Positions 18,385 through 26,698 of a stretch of DNA of 41,295 nucleotides are shown here, in pieces. Numbering within the stretch: position 1 is the stretch's first letter; each line of letters begins with the position of its first letter. Position numbers and translations under genes: made by a program. Source of the stretch: Actinomycetes bacterium (lineage in GTDB: Bacteria > Actinomycetota > Acidimicrobiia > Acidimicrobiales > Acidimicrobiaceae); assembly GCA_021803345.1 (NCBI GenBank), contig JAJZLS010000054.1:1-41295 (forward strand). The letters are read 5' to 3'. Below the pieces are notes generated by a model that saw only the letters and a list, made by a program, of their open reading frames with translations, ran no database searches and was not told the origin of the DNA.

Positions 18385-19602
18385 ATGACAAGCGATGAGA
18401 TAGAGATCGTAGCTAGTAATACAGAGTCTGAGGATGTCAAATTCAAGGTTGCTCCCATCTTCTTAGTTGTCGGCATTGCAGTGTCTGCGGTAATGCCGGT
18501 ATTTTTGACTGGGGCTCTGGCGGTTCAGATCAGGCATGATCTGAACCTTACCCCTTCACTTCTTGGAGCTGCAGTAGCTACATTTTTCGGATTCGCTTCA
18601 TTATCTTCTTACCTAGGGGGTCGTATTTCTCACAAGGTTGACGGTGCCAGGACAATGCGGATTTGTCTCTTAGCTTCATCGCTGACATTGTTTTCCATAG
18701 GAGCCGCAGCGCGCAATTATCTGGTGTTTGTTCTGCTGTTAGCAGTGAGTGGCACCATCAATGGGACACTTCAGCCACCAATTAACGTATTTATATCACA
18801 CGTGATTCCTAAACGACGACAAGGCTTTGCCTACGGTGTTAAGCAAGCCGCGGTTCCGGTGTCGACACTGCTTGCCGGCTTAGCGGTTCCATTAATTGCC
18901 CTTACGGTTGGGTGGAGATATGCTTATATCGGCGTAGTCCCCCTGGGACTGATTCTTTACTTCTTTGTTCCAAAATCTATTGTTCCGAGTGGACCCTCTT
19001 CAAGAGTAACTGACACAGCTTCTCGGCCATCGCCTGCCCCAATTGCAATGCTAGCGTTAGCAATGGGACTCGGAACTGGCGCTGCCAATTCCTTTGGTGC
19101 ATTTATCGTATCTTCTCTGGTTCATTCCGGATGGAATCCAGGTGTTGCTGGACTGCTCACAGTGGCTGGTTCTCTAATTTGCGCAATAGCCAGGATTGGT
19201 AACGGTGCGCTCGCCGATCGCAGAACTGGCCGACACTTTCTGTTTGCTGCTTGGTCTGCTGCGATAGGAGCTTTGGGATATTTGATGCTGGTTTTCGGCT
19301 ATGGATGGTTGATTATTCCGGGAATAATTGTAAGTTATGGGGCTGCCTGGGGTTGGAATGGTTTGTTCATCTTTGGCGTGGTGCGAAACTTCACGAAGTA
19401 TGCCGGCTACGCAACTGGTACTGTTCAGTCGGGTGCCTATGTGGGCTCCGTGCTAGGACCACTGGCATTTGGCATAGTAGTGGAACACGCTGGCTATTCC
19501 GTAGCATGGGTCATGGCTGTTTGCTTATCTCTGGCAGCGGTTGGAGCAATCTTGATTGGGAGACGGCTCACAATATCTTCCGAGCCAGGAGCGGTTGGCT
19601 GA
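18385..19602 (+). CDS. MFS transporter, paralog 1
   Basis: The 405-aa product has about 12 hydrophobic segments. It carries a family signature shared with two other genes in this window: FLTGALAVQIRHDL in helix 1, RRQGFAYGVKQAA in the central loop, GWRYAYIG and GAAWGWNGLF. The loop after helix 2 (GGRISHKVDGARTMR) is the MFS motif A region. Helix-breaking and charged positions are kept, so it should be functional. The substrate is unknown. GGAGG lies 6 bases before the ATG. The gene follows the redox cluster by 64 bases. Confidence 0.85.
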   Translation: MTSDEIEIVASNTESEDVKFKVAPIFLVVGIAVSAVMPVFLTGALAVQIRHDLNLTPSLLGAAVATFFGFASLSSYLGGRISHKVDGARTMRICLLASSLTLFSIGAAARNYLVFVLLLAVSGTINGTLQPPINVFISHVIPKRRQGFAYGVKQAAVPVSTLLAGLAVPLIALTVGWRYAYIGVVPLGLILYFFVPKSIVPSGPSSRVTDTASRPSPAPIAMLALAMGLGTGAANSFGAFIVSSLVHSGWNPGVAGLLTVAGSLICAIARIGNGALADRRTGRHFLFAAWSAAIGALGYLMLVFGYGWLIIPGIIVSYGAAWGWNGLFIFGVVRNFTKYAGYATGTVQSGAYVGSVLGPLAFGIVVEHAGYSVAWVMAVCLSLAAVGAILIGRRLTISSEPGAVG

Positions 19603-19759
19603 TTTAATTTTTAGTACAATGAGTTTTCGGCAGCTCAGTCGATTACTCACACGTAATTTATGTTGTTGTTAGCTTTTGTTTAGGATCTTAATGAAATAAT
19701 CTTCACTTGATAATCAGTCGATATGCTTAGGGGAAATACGGTCTTATGGTACTTGTAAA

Positions 19760-20965
19760 TTGAATAAACCAATTGATCAACAGAAGATTGCCCTGAGGCC
19801 GATAGTCCTTGGAATTTCTCTAACGACGATGTCCAGTATTCCAGTATTTCTCACTGGTGCTCTGGCGGTACAGATTCGACATGACCTCCATCTAAATGCT
19901 TCCGAGTTAGGTGGTGCTGTTGGTGTATTTTTTGCCTCAGCTGCACTCACTTCCATCGCCTCGGGAAAGATGGCAGAGCGTTCCGGTTTCGAGCGAATCA
20001 TGCGTGTGTGTGTCATCATGGCCGTTATTGCCCTTCTGGGGATTGGGTTGTTGGCCCATAGTTACCTCGTTTTTTTAATTTTCCTAAGCCTTGCCGGGAT
20101 AACAAATGGAGCAGTTCAGCCTGCCATAAACCTGTTTTTGTCTAACGTCATACCGATTTCCCGCCAGGGGGTTGCTTTTGGAATCAAACAGGCAGCAATT
20201 CCGGTCGCTACTTTTATCTCCGGGCTCGCAGTGCCACTGGTGGCATTGACCATCGGCTGGCACTATGCGTATCTTATGATTGCCCCGATAGGGGCAATAC
20301 TTTATTTTTTGATACCTAAGGGGCCCGACAAGTCTGAGCGCAAAGTTGCCAAGGCCAGGCCCGTGAATAAGGTTTACGTAGCGCCTCTTATAGTCCTTGC
20401 AGTGGGGATGGGATTAGGTTCAAGTGCAGCCAATGGTTTGGGTGCTTTCCTGGTGTCTTCTTCAGTGCACCATGGTTGGAAGCCGGGTGACGCTGGATAT
20501 TTAGTTGTGCTCGGATCTGTCACGGGTATGAGTTCTCGACTTATAAATGGAATTTTAGCCGATAGGCGAAATGGTAGACATTTCCAGGTGGTCGCAACTA
20601 TGGTTGGTTTAGGAGGCCTTGGGTACCTGATGCTGATGAGCGGAGTTGGTTGGCTAATTATTCCTGCCACAATGATCAGTTACGGCGCTGGCTGGGGATG
20701 GAACGGGTTGTTCAACTTCGCCGTGGTATGGAACTATCCAAAATCTGCGGGATATGCCACTGGAATCACCCAGTCCGGAGCTTATTTGGGTTCGGTCTTT
20801 GGACCACTTTTGTTTGGATTTATAGTAGACAGGTCCGGTTACGGATTAGCCTGGACATCTGCTGCTTTTGAGGCTATTGCGGCTTCCCTGGCCGTAATAG
20901 TGGCCAGGAGAATGATAGTTGCTGCTCCGGAGAGGTTCACAGACCGCGGACTTGGATCTAGGTAG
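19760..20965 (+). CDS. MFS transporter, paralog 2
   Basis: This 401-aa, 12-helix protein is a close paralog of the gene just upstream. It shares FLTGALAVQIRHDL, RQGVAFGIKQAAIPVATF, GLAVPLVALTIGWHYAY and GAGWGWNGLFNF, and has motif A as SGKMAERSGFERIMR. The start is a TTG with a poor ribosome site. A five-codon frame MVLVN (19746-19763) has AGGGGAA well placed before it and its TGA overlaps the TTG, so coupled initiation is possible. The substrate is unknown. A 157-base AT-rich spacer separates the two paralogs, so this gene may have its own promoter. Confidence 0.84.
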   Translation: MNKPIDQQKIALRPIVLGISLTTMSSIPVFLTGALAVQIRHDLHLNASELGGAVGVFFASAALTSIASGKMAERSGFERIMRVCVIMAVIALLGIGLLAHSYLVFLIFLSLAGITNGAVQPAINLFLSNVIPISRQGVAFGIKQAAIPVATFISGLAVPLVALTIGWHYAYLMIAPIGAILYFLIPKGPDKSERKVAKARPVNKVYVAPLIVLAVGMGLGSSAANGLGAFLVSSSVHHGWKPGDAGYLVVLGSVTGMSSRLINGILADRRNGRHFQVVATMVGLGGLGYLMLMSGVGWLIIPATMISYGAGWGWNGLFNFAVVWNYPKSAGYATGITQSGAYLGSVFGPLLFGFIVDRSGYGLAWTSAAFEAIAASLAVIVARRMIVAAPERFTDRGLGSR

Positions 20966-21054
20966 ATCGGTTGTGGTGATTACTTTCTGCCGATTGTTAT
21001 ATGTTACGCGGTACTTTTTCAGTAAATATTGGTCTTAGGATGCGGGGTCGCGAT

Positions 21055-21858
21055 TTGTCCAACATGATCCTTGAATTTAATGGCGTTGATTTGGTTAGAG
21101 AAGGTCGCCGGATACTAAGCGACATTTCCTTTGCTATTATTGCGGGTGAACGATGGGTTGTTCTGGGACCAAACGGAGCAGGAAAATCTTCATTGTTTAG
21201 CATTGCCTCCGCACAGATGAGACCTACTTCCGGAATTGTCCAGATCTTTGGTCAGACTCTGGGTAATTGTGATATGCGGAAATTGCGTAGGCGCATTGGT
21301 ATCTGCTCTGATCACATCCGAGCTCAAATAAGGAATGATTTGTCAGCCCACGAGGTAGTGCTCACTGGACTTTACGGAGATCTCGCTCCGTGGTGGAACA
21401 GCTATACCGCTAAAGATTCCGAAAGGGCTGCAGCTCTTTTGGACCTGGCTGGTGTCGAACACCTGTCGAGTCACCTTTTCGGTACACTCTCGGCTGGCGA
21501 ATCCCAACAGATCCTTATCGCTCGAGCTTTGATGATGGACCCGGATTTGTTGTTTCTTGATGAACCGACCTCGGGCCTGGATCTAGGTGCCAGGGAAAGA
21601 TTTCTGTCCCGCTTAGCTGTGATATTAAACCAACACAGGACTCTTCCATTACTAATGATAACCCACCATGTAGAAGATATACCTGCCTCTACCACACACG
21701 CTTTAATGCTCAAAGGAGGAGCTGTAGTGGCTGCTGGTGAAGTTGATAAGGTCCTTACTGACGACAACTTATCCAGAGTATTTGATTATCCTTTAGTTCT
21801 TGAGAAAAACGAGGGAAGGTATCGGGCGGGATATGCAGGATCAGCCGATTCGTTTTAG
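21055..21858 (+). CDS. ABC transporter ATP-binding protein (orphan)
   Basis: The protein is a single ATPase domain with Walker A LGPNGAGKSSLF, Q-loop region, signature LSAGESQQILIARAL, Walker B LLFLDEPTSGLDLG and H-loop ITHHVED. The order and spacing are those of importer-type ATPases of the iron-complex and YlmA-like group. The start is uncertain: TTG 21055 has GCGGGG 8 bases upstream (267 aa), ATG 21064 is close to the domain edge, and ATG 21001 would add 18 residues. No permease or binding-protein gene is adjacent. Its last 18 bases overlap the 3' end of the opposite-strand carbonic anhydrase gene. Confidence 0.85.
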   Translation: MSNMILEFNGVDLVREGRRILSDISFAIIAGERWVVLGPNGAGKSSLFSIASAQMRPTSGIVQIFGQTLGNCDMRKLRRRIGICSDHIRAQIRNDLSAHEVVLTGLYGDLAPWWNSYTAKDSERAAALLDLAGVEHLSSHLFGTLSAGESQQILIARALMMDPDLLFLDEPTSGLDLGARERFLSRLAVILNQHRTLPLLMITHHVEDIPASTTHALMLKGGAVVAAGEVDKVLTDDNLSRVFDYPLVLEKNEGRYRAGYAGSADSF

Positions 21859-22359
21859 GTCGTGCTTGTATCTTTTTCCGTTTTCAATATAAGCCTCAAC
21901 GATAAGTGAGAAGCGTTCTTTGGTTATTTCGTTCGGGAGTATTCGGGCAGGAATCCCAAGCGCCATTGAGAAGCTGGGCACCGTCATGTCATTGGTGATC
22001 ACAGCCCCTGCCCCCACCAGCGAAAAACTTTGAACCTTGGCCCGATGCAAAACGACTGAATTTGAACCGATTAGCACGTGATCAGATATGGTGCATCCTT
22101 CAAGGTGTGCCAGATGACCAACTACACATTGGGAGCCAATGGTGGTGGCAAGCTCAGCAGTCGCGTGAACGACGGTTCCGTCTTGTATCGATGTGTCTTC
22201 TCCTATTACAATTGACCCAGCGTCGCCTCGCAAAACCGCTTGTGGCCAGATCGTAGAATTCCTCCCAACGATTACGTTACCTATGATTGTGGCATCAGGA
22301 TGAACAAAGGCATCTTGATGAATCTGTGGTTCAATTGAGCCGAGTGCGTAAATGGGCAT
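21841..22359 (-). CDS. gamma-class carbonic anhydrase-like protein
   Basis: This is a left-handed beta-helix (hexapeptide repeat) protein of the YrdA/PaaY/CaiE type, 172 aa, probably trimeric. Repeats run from AFVHPDATIIGNVIVGRN onward. The three zinc-ligand His positions are seen in VVHATAE and GHLAHLEG. LRGDAGSIVIGEDTSIQDG is typical. It may hydrate CO2 or act as an acyltransferase relative; only an assay could separate these. It converges with and overlaps the orphan ABC ATPase gene by 18 bases, and is divergent from the DinB-like gene. Confidence 0.9.
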   Translation of the reverse strand: MPIYALGSIEPQIHQDAFVHPDATIIGNVIVGRNSTIWPQAVLRGDAGSIVIGEDTSIQDGTVVHATAELATTIGSQCVVGHLAHLEGCTISDHVLIGSNSVVLHRAKVQSFSLVGAGAVITNDMTVPSFSMALGIPARILPNEITKERFSLIVEAYIENGKRYKHDLKRIG

Positions 22360-22448
22360 AATTAACGATACCTGGTAATGTAGGACAGATGTAAATCTAC
22401 TTGAGACTTATTCCCAATAGGATAGATGACCACGAAGGGAAGTTTTCA

Positions 22449-22949
22449 ATGACTAAAGCTGAGAGTCTAGATTTGGTAGTCGAATTTGATCTTGTGACAG
22501 AGGAACTACTGGATCTCATTGAGGCAGGTCTTCCTAAGGGTCGTACTGAGCCGGATGGACAATGTCCGCAAGGATGGGATTCCAAGCAGATCGTTGCCCA
22601 TATTGCAGAACTTTCTGAGTTTTGGCATTCAGATATCGAAAGTTGTTTAGGCAGGCCAAAAAATAAAATATTGGGACGTTCGAGTTTGAGCGAGGAGCGT
22701 CTGAAGAGAATTGATGTTTTGGCTTCTCTTCCAACGAGCGAGTTGATCGACAAGGCGACGGTAGAAATAGGCAAGTGTACGGCGCTTCTAGCTTCCCTGG
22801 AACCGAAGGATCTGGATATGCTGGTAACTCATCTAACCGATGGTCAAATACCTGTCTCCGAACTTGCGTCTAAACATCTAATAGCCCATTTGAGTGAGCA
22901 CTTAGGTCAATTGCGCGCACTAGAGGAAATGATTCCGGAAAATACTTAA
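22449..22949 (+). CDS. DinB/maleylpyruvate-isomerase-fold protein
   Basis: The 166-aa product looks like the four-helix DinB/MDMPI fold: GWDSKQIVAHIAELSEFW (about residues 41-58) places a His where the metal-binding helix usually has one, and AHLSEHLGQLRALEEM near the end has two more His. Actinobacterial members take part in thiol-dependent reactions, often with mycothiol. The exact reaction is unknown. I use ATG 22449, which has GAAGGGA about 8 bases upstream, rather than a TTG at 22401. It is convergent with the ParA gene. Confidence 0.7.
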   Translation: MTKAESLDLVVEFDLVTEELLDLIEAGLPKGRTEPDGQCPQGWDSKQIVAHIAELSEFWHSDIESCLGRPKNKILGRSSLSEERLKRIDVLASLPTSELIDKATVEIGKCTALLASLEPKDLDMLVTHLTDGQIPVSELASKHLIAHLSEHLGQLRALEEMIPENT

Positions 22950-22984
22950 TCATCTTATAATCACAGCGGCCAGGGGGTGAGTTG

Positions 22985-23731
22985 TCAGTCGTTGATTAAG
23001 GTCAATAAATCCTCGCAAATATTCTTGAAAGCTTCAGCAGCGATGGAGTTGGGGCTAATACATTGAATCGGGTTTCTTCGTGTTGCCATGCTCTCAACAA
23101 GTGATGAGGCTGGTATGAAATGATCGATGAACCTAGGATCCGTTCCAAGGTAACTTTGTATTATCTCCTTATGAAGCTTCTTCCTTTGGTCGACGAAGTT
23201 GAATGCTGCGCAAGTATTGGTACGCTTCTTCTTGGCCTGGTCAACGAACACTGTGAATTGATCCAGAGAATTAAGCGACAAGTAATTTGGAATCACCGGT
23301 GCACAGATTAAGTTAGAGCTGTTTATGATATTCTCGCTGACCAGCGAGGCTTCCGGAGGGCTATCTATAACTATCAGATCGTAATCAGGTTGCAAATATT
23401 TAATTGACAGGTTGAGACGGTTTGCCTGTCTCTTGCGTTCCTGGAGGCTTTGTGACAGCGTTCGGAGTTCAAAATCTCCTGGGAGTATGTCGAGGAGCGG
23501 CCAGTCAGTTTCTTTGATGGATTTAGACAGTCTGGGATTCTTCTCGCCCACACGTCTAATTTCACCTTTGAACTTTGGGGCTATACGTAGAATATAACTG
23601 GCAGAAGCTTGAGGATCCAGATCCCATAAAAGCGTTTTAAGACCTGTGCGGGCTGCTTCGAATGCAGTATTGACAGCGAAAGTTGTTTTACCGACACCGC
23701 CTTTAATGTTATAAAAGGAAAGCACTTTCAT
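22985..23731 (-). CDS. ParA/Soj-family ATPase
   Basis: ParA-type ATPases bind nonspecific DNA as ATP dimers and position plasmids, chromosomes or large protein bodies. The deviant Walker A is FYNIKGGVGKTTFAVN (residues 6-21), with the signature Lys of the family. Walker A' region WDLDPQASAS and Walker B YDLIVIDSPPEASL follow. From ATG 23731 the protein is 248 aa without an N-terminal HTH, so it is a short ParA of the kind that positions cellular cargo. No ParB or parS-like repeat is visible next to it. It begins 7 bases after the CHAD gene stop, so the two are an operon and probably act together. Confidence 0.88.
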   Translation of the reverse strand: MKVLSFYNIKGGVGKTTFAVNTAFEAARTGLKTLLWDLDPQASASYILRIAPKFKGEIRRVGEKNPRLSKSIKETDWPLLDILPGDFELRTLSQSLQERKRQANRLNLSIKYLQPDYDLIVIDSPPEASLVSENIINSSNLICAPVIPNYLSLNSLDQFTVFVDQAKKKRTNTCAAFNFVDQRKKLHKEIIQSYLGTDPRFIDHFIPASSLVESMATRRNPIQCISPNSIAAEAFKNICEDLLTLIND

Positions 23732-23738
23732 CTGATTT

Positions 23739-25289
23739 CTACTTTCTGAGAGGACGGGAGATCGCTTTCGTGTCAATCGCTAAGTCGATTCGATCAAATG
23801 TCTTTAACCACTTTCGGATTTGGTAAAATTGACGTTCATATTGTGAATTCAATAAAGCCGAAAGTTGCGCCGCTTCCTCCTGACATCGTGGATCTTGACA
23901 TTTGAGCCTCTGTACCAAGCGTTCCTCAAGGTACAGATCATGCAAATCTCCCAGCCATCCAACCAGTTTTTTTATTTTCGGGAAGCTGGTTGAGAATTTA
24001 TTTTTATCCCAAGCATATAGCACCATCTCTATTAGGTACTTGTAGTTTCTAAAGTTCTTTCGGATATTATGAAGCTTTTTCACCGACTTCAACTTAGATA
24101 ATTGTTCAAGTTGCTGGTTCAGCTCATTTCCCTGCGTCCAAGAAAGTTCGGTCATTGCCTCAGCAAAGGTTTGTTTGATTGCCGACGATTCCAACAGAGT
24201 CATTTTCGAAAGTGAACTCTGAGGTCTTGAATTTTCCGATACTTGAGAATGGTCTAGTTTGAGGGCGATAGAGGATGCTCGACCTGCTATCCGGCTCCAT
24301 TCGGACAGAAATACCTCAAATCTAGCTGAATGGAGGTCGTTGGTGAGACGCTGATACTGTAATTCTGTTTCCTCTGCGCAGTGTTTTAGAATCCTCGGAA
24401 AGTTTGGAGTCCCAGTGACCTTATCGGTCATCTCTCTAAGCTTCATCTCGAAGACTTCGAAGTTACGCGGACCTGAGGTTTGTTTCAAAAAATAGGCCAG
24501 TTCAGATTGAAAAGTCTCAATCCCAATCTGAGCTAGTGAAGATTTGAAGTAGCTCAAAATTGCATGAGCTTGGCGCATGGCTGTGCGTAGATCATGGAGA
24601 AATTCAGGATCGGGGTGAGGGTCAATCCACTCAATGTTGGCACGGACCTGATTCAGGGACCGTAGAAGCAATTTGCTTATCACCACTGCGGTGACTTGCT
24701 GCGGATAGATTGGCTCCCCGCAATCTGGCAAAGCTCGAGATGATGAGTTCTTAGAAAGAGGGGAGGCAAGTTGTCTGGATTCAATCTTTGCGCTACCGAG
24801 AGAATATTTAAGCTTCTTTAGAAATCGTTTTAAATGTTTGTCGTAACCACGTTTGCCGAATATAAACAGGTTGCAATCTGCGGAATTGTCTGATCCTATC
24901 AACCAAACGTGAGCAAACACTGCATTGTAGTTATCGAGCAGTGCGAGTTGGGTTCCCGCCACTGGCGTCTTATTTTGTAATAGAAGCGCCCGACCTTTTG
25001 TCCGATATGAAATCTCACGAGCAACTGGTTGAGGAAATACGTGAAAAGGATCGAGCCACAGCTGATTAGTAAAGTCAATGTTTATGAGTAAAGAGGTTTT
25101 CGGCGTGTGATACCAAATAGCGAGCGCTTCCTTGCGTTGATATCCGATCAAGAGTGCCCCTGAGTTGGAGAGATTGTAATTCAAGGTGTCTATTAGGTAG
25201 AAGAATCCTTGAGTTGGGGCTACTGTTATTTTCGTGGGACAGAGCTTTGCTATCAGAGCCTCGGTTTCGCTGCAGCTTAGCGACTTCAT
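23739..25289 (-). CDS. CHAD-domain protein with degenerate CYTH-like N-terminus
   Basis: CHAD domains are His/Lys/Arg-rich helical bundles that bind polyphosphate. Here CHAD spans about residues 200-515: FLHDLRTAMRQAHAILSYF and LHNIRKNFRNYKYLIEMVL are the two family landmarks. The first 190 residues have the layout of a CYTH domain (FYLIDTLNYNLSNSGALLIG, later GTQLALLDNY) but lack the ExExK metal motif, so triphosphatase activity is unlikely. I choose ATG 25289 (516 aa) because GGAAG is 9 bases upstream; an ATG at 25316 lacks a site. It heads an operon with the ParA gene and is divergent from the SbcD-like gene, 128 bases away. Confidence 0.82.
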   Translation of the reverse strand: MKSLSCSETEALIAKLCPTKITVAPTQGFFYLIDTLNYNLSNSGALLIGYQRKEALAIWYHTPKTSLLINIDFTNQLWLDPFHVFPQPVAREISYRTKGRALLLQNKTPVAGTQLALLDNYNAVFAHVWLIGSDNSADCNLFIFGKRGYDKHLKRFLKKLKYSLGSAKIESRQLASPLSKNSSSRALPDCGEPIYPQQVTAVVISKLLLRSLNQVRANIEWIDPHPDPEFLHDLRTAMRQAHAILSYFKSSLAQIGIETFQSELAYFLKQTSGPRNFEVFEMKLREMTDKVTGTPNFPRILKHCAEETELQYQRLTNDLHSARFEVFLSEWSRIAGRASSIALKLDHSQVSENSRPQSSLSKMTLLESSAIKQTFAEAMTELSWTQGNELNQQLEQLSKLKSVKKLHNIRKNFRNYKYLIEMVLYAWDKNKFSTSFPKIKKLVGWLGDLHDLYLEERLVQRLKCQDPRCQEEAAQLSALLNSQYERQFYQIRKWLKTFDRIDLAIDTKAISRPLRK

Positions 25290-25417
25290 TAAAAGAGACT
25301 TCCAGGTATGCCCCATTACTTGAATCTAGTTCTAAGTTGAGAAAAATCTTCCAGATAATGAACTGGTGTAGCAATGATTTGCTAGTTTGCCTATTAGAAG
25401 GATTAGGGGATTTTTAG

Positions 25418-26698
25418 GTGATTTCGAAATCTGTCGACTTTAAGTTTATCCACTGCTCAGACTTGCACTTGGACTCGCCGTTTCGGGTGCATAGCAGCTT
25501 TAACAGCGATGTGGCACTGATCCTTCATGACGCGGCAGTCGATTCATTTAGCGCGTTGTGCGAATTTGCTATAGATGAATATGTCGATTTTATTGTGATA
25601 TCTGGTGATGTATATGACGGGATTGAGCGGGGACTACGAGCCCAGTTGCGTCTCTTGAGAGAAATATCCAAGCTGTCAGTTTCGGGTATTGATGTATATA
25701 TGGCATTTGGAAACCACGATCCCTTAAGCCAGGGCGGAGAGATTGCAATGAATTGGCCATCAAACCTTCATATATTTCCAGTCGAACCTTGCACATTCCC
25801 ACTTGAGAAGGACGGTGAGCTCTACGGAAATATTACTGGAATCAGCTATCGGACAAAACATGAACAGAGAAATCTGGCCCAGCTGTTTCCAGATGTTAGT
25901 GGTTCCGCTCTATTTGAGATGGCTGCGTTGCATGCAAACGTAGGTGGGAATATAGAGCACGACAACTATTCTCCCGCCACCTTGGAGGATCTGGTGTCGA
26001 AAGGTTACGATTATTGGGCGCTGGGCCACATCCACAAGAGGGCCGTTCTTTCTGAGTCACCCTTGATCATATATCCAGGTAACCTTCAGGGCTTACATAT
26101 GAAGCCTTCAGAGCGAGGCCCCAAGGGGGCAGAGCTTGTTGCTGTCGGATCTGAAGTAAGCCATCGATTTATTCCGCTCGCTAGGGTTGTTTTCGAACAA
26201 ATCGAGGTTGATCTTACTGGGGTAGAATCCGTTGATTTGCTTCTGGCTGAGTGCGGTGAAAAGGCCAGCGCGCTTGTGGCGAATAGTGGAGCCGCGTCAC
26301 TTGTGGTTCGGGTTCATTTGGTTGGAGTAGCAAATGAGGACATTTACCGGGCAATCGATGACCTTGACTCAGTCGCACAGACGCTGGCCGAAGAGCTGCA
26401 ACTGAATGATTCAAATGTACTCCTGGAAGGAATGTCCTCTTCTGTCATGCCATCCCGAACCCTTGATGATCTTGCTGGCCTTTCGGACGTTATTGGGGAG
26501 TTGGTCGCTGAAATCGAAAAATGGTCGCAGTCTGATTCGATGCTGGACCGGATGATGATAGATGATCCAAGCAAGAAGGGAATAATTTCAAAATTAGGCA
26601 GAGTAGGACTGGCCGAATCACTTAAGTTTGATCAGGCTGATTTGGAAGCAGCTCGCCGGGTGTTGACAACTCTATTTGCCAAGGAGGAGTTGTCTTGA
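25418..26698 (+). CDS. SbcD/YhaO-like metallophosphoesterase nuclease
   Basis: This is a calcineurin-like phosphoesterase of the Mre11/SbcD/YhaO group. Metal ligands lie in HCSDLHLDSP (residues about 10-19), ISGDVYDG, FGNHDP, LHANVGG and LGHIHKR, so it should be an active manganese nuclease. The C-terminal region after about residue 250 lacks similarity I can name but has the length expected for the capping domain and ATPase-binding part (426 aa in total). The GTG start has AGGGG about 8 bases upstream. Its stop overlaps the start of the next gene (TTGA), so it is coupled to its ATPase partner. Confidence 0.88.
   Translation: MISKSVDFKFIHCSDLHLDSPFRVHSSFNSDVALILHDAAVDSFSALCEFAIDEYVDFIVISGDVYDGIERGLRAQLRLLREISKLSVSGIDVYMAFGNHDPLSQGGEIAMNWPSNLHIFPVEPCTFPLEKDGELYGNITGISYRTKHEQRNLAQLFPDVSGSALFEMAALHANVGGNIEHDNYSPATLEDLVSKGYDYWALGHIHKRAVLSESPLIIYPGNLQGLHMKPSERGPKGAELVAVGSEVSHRFIPLARVVFEQIEVDLTGVESVDLLLAECGEKASALVANSGAASLVVRVHLVGVANEDIYRAIDDLDSVAQTLAEELQLNDSNVLLEGMSSSVMPSRTLDDLAGLSDVIGELVAEIEKWSQSDSMLDRMMIDDPSKKGIISKLGRVGLAESLKFDQADLEAARRVLTTLFAKEELS

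Noticed and set aside
19251-19607. 118-residue frame inside MFS paralog 1
   Set aside because: It is a shifted reading of the transporter; the MFS frame has the clear helices and family motifs.
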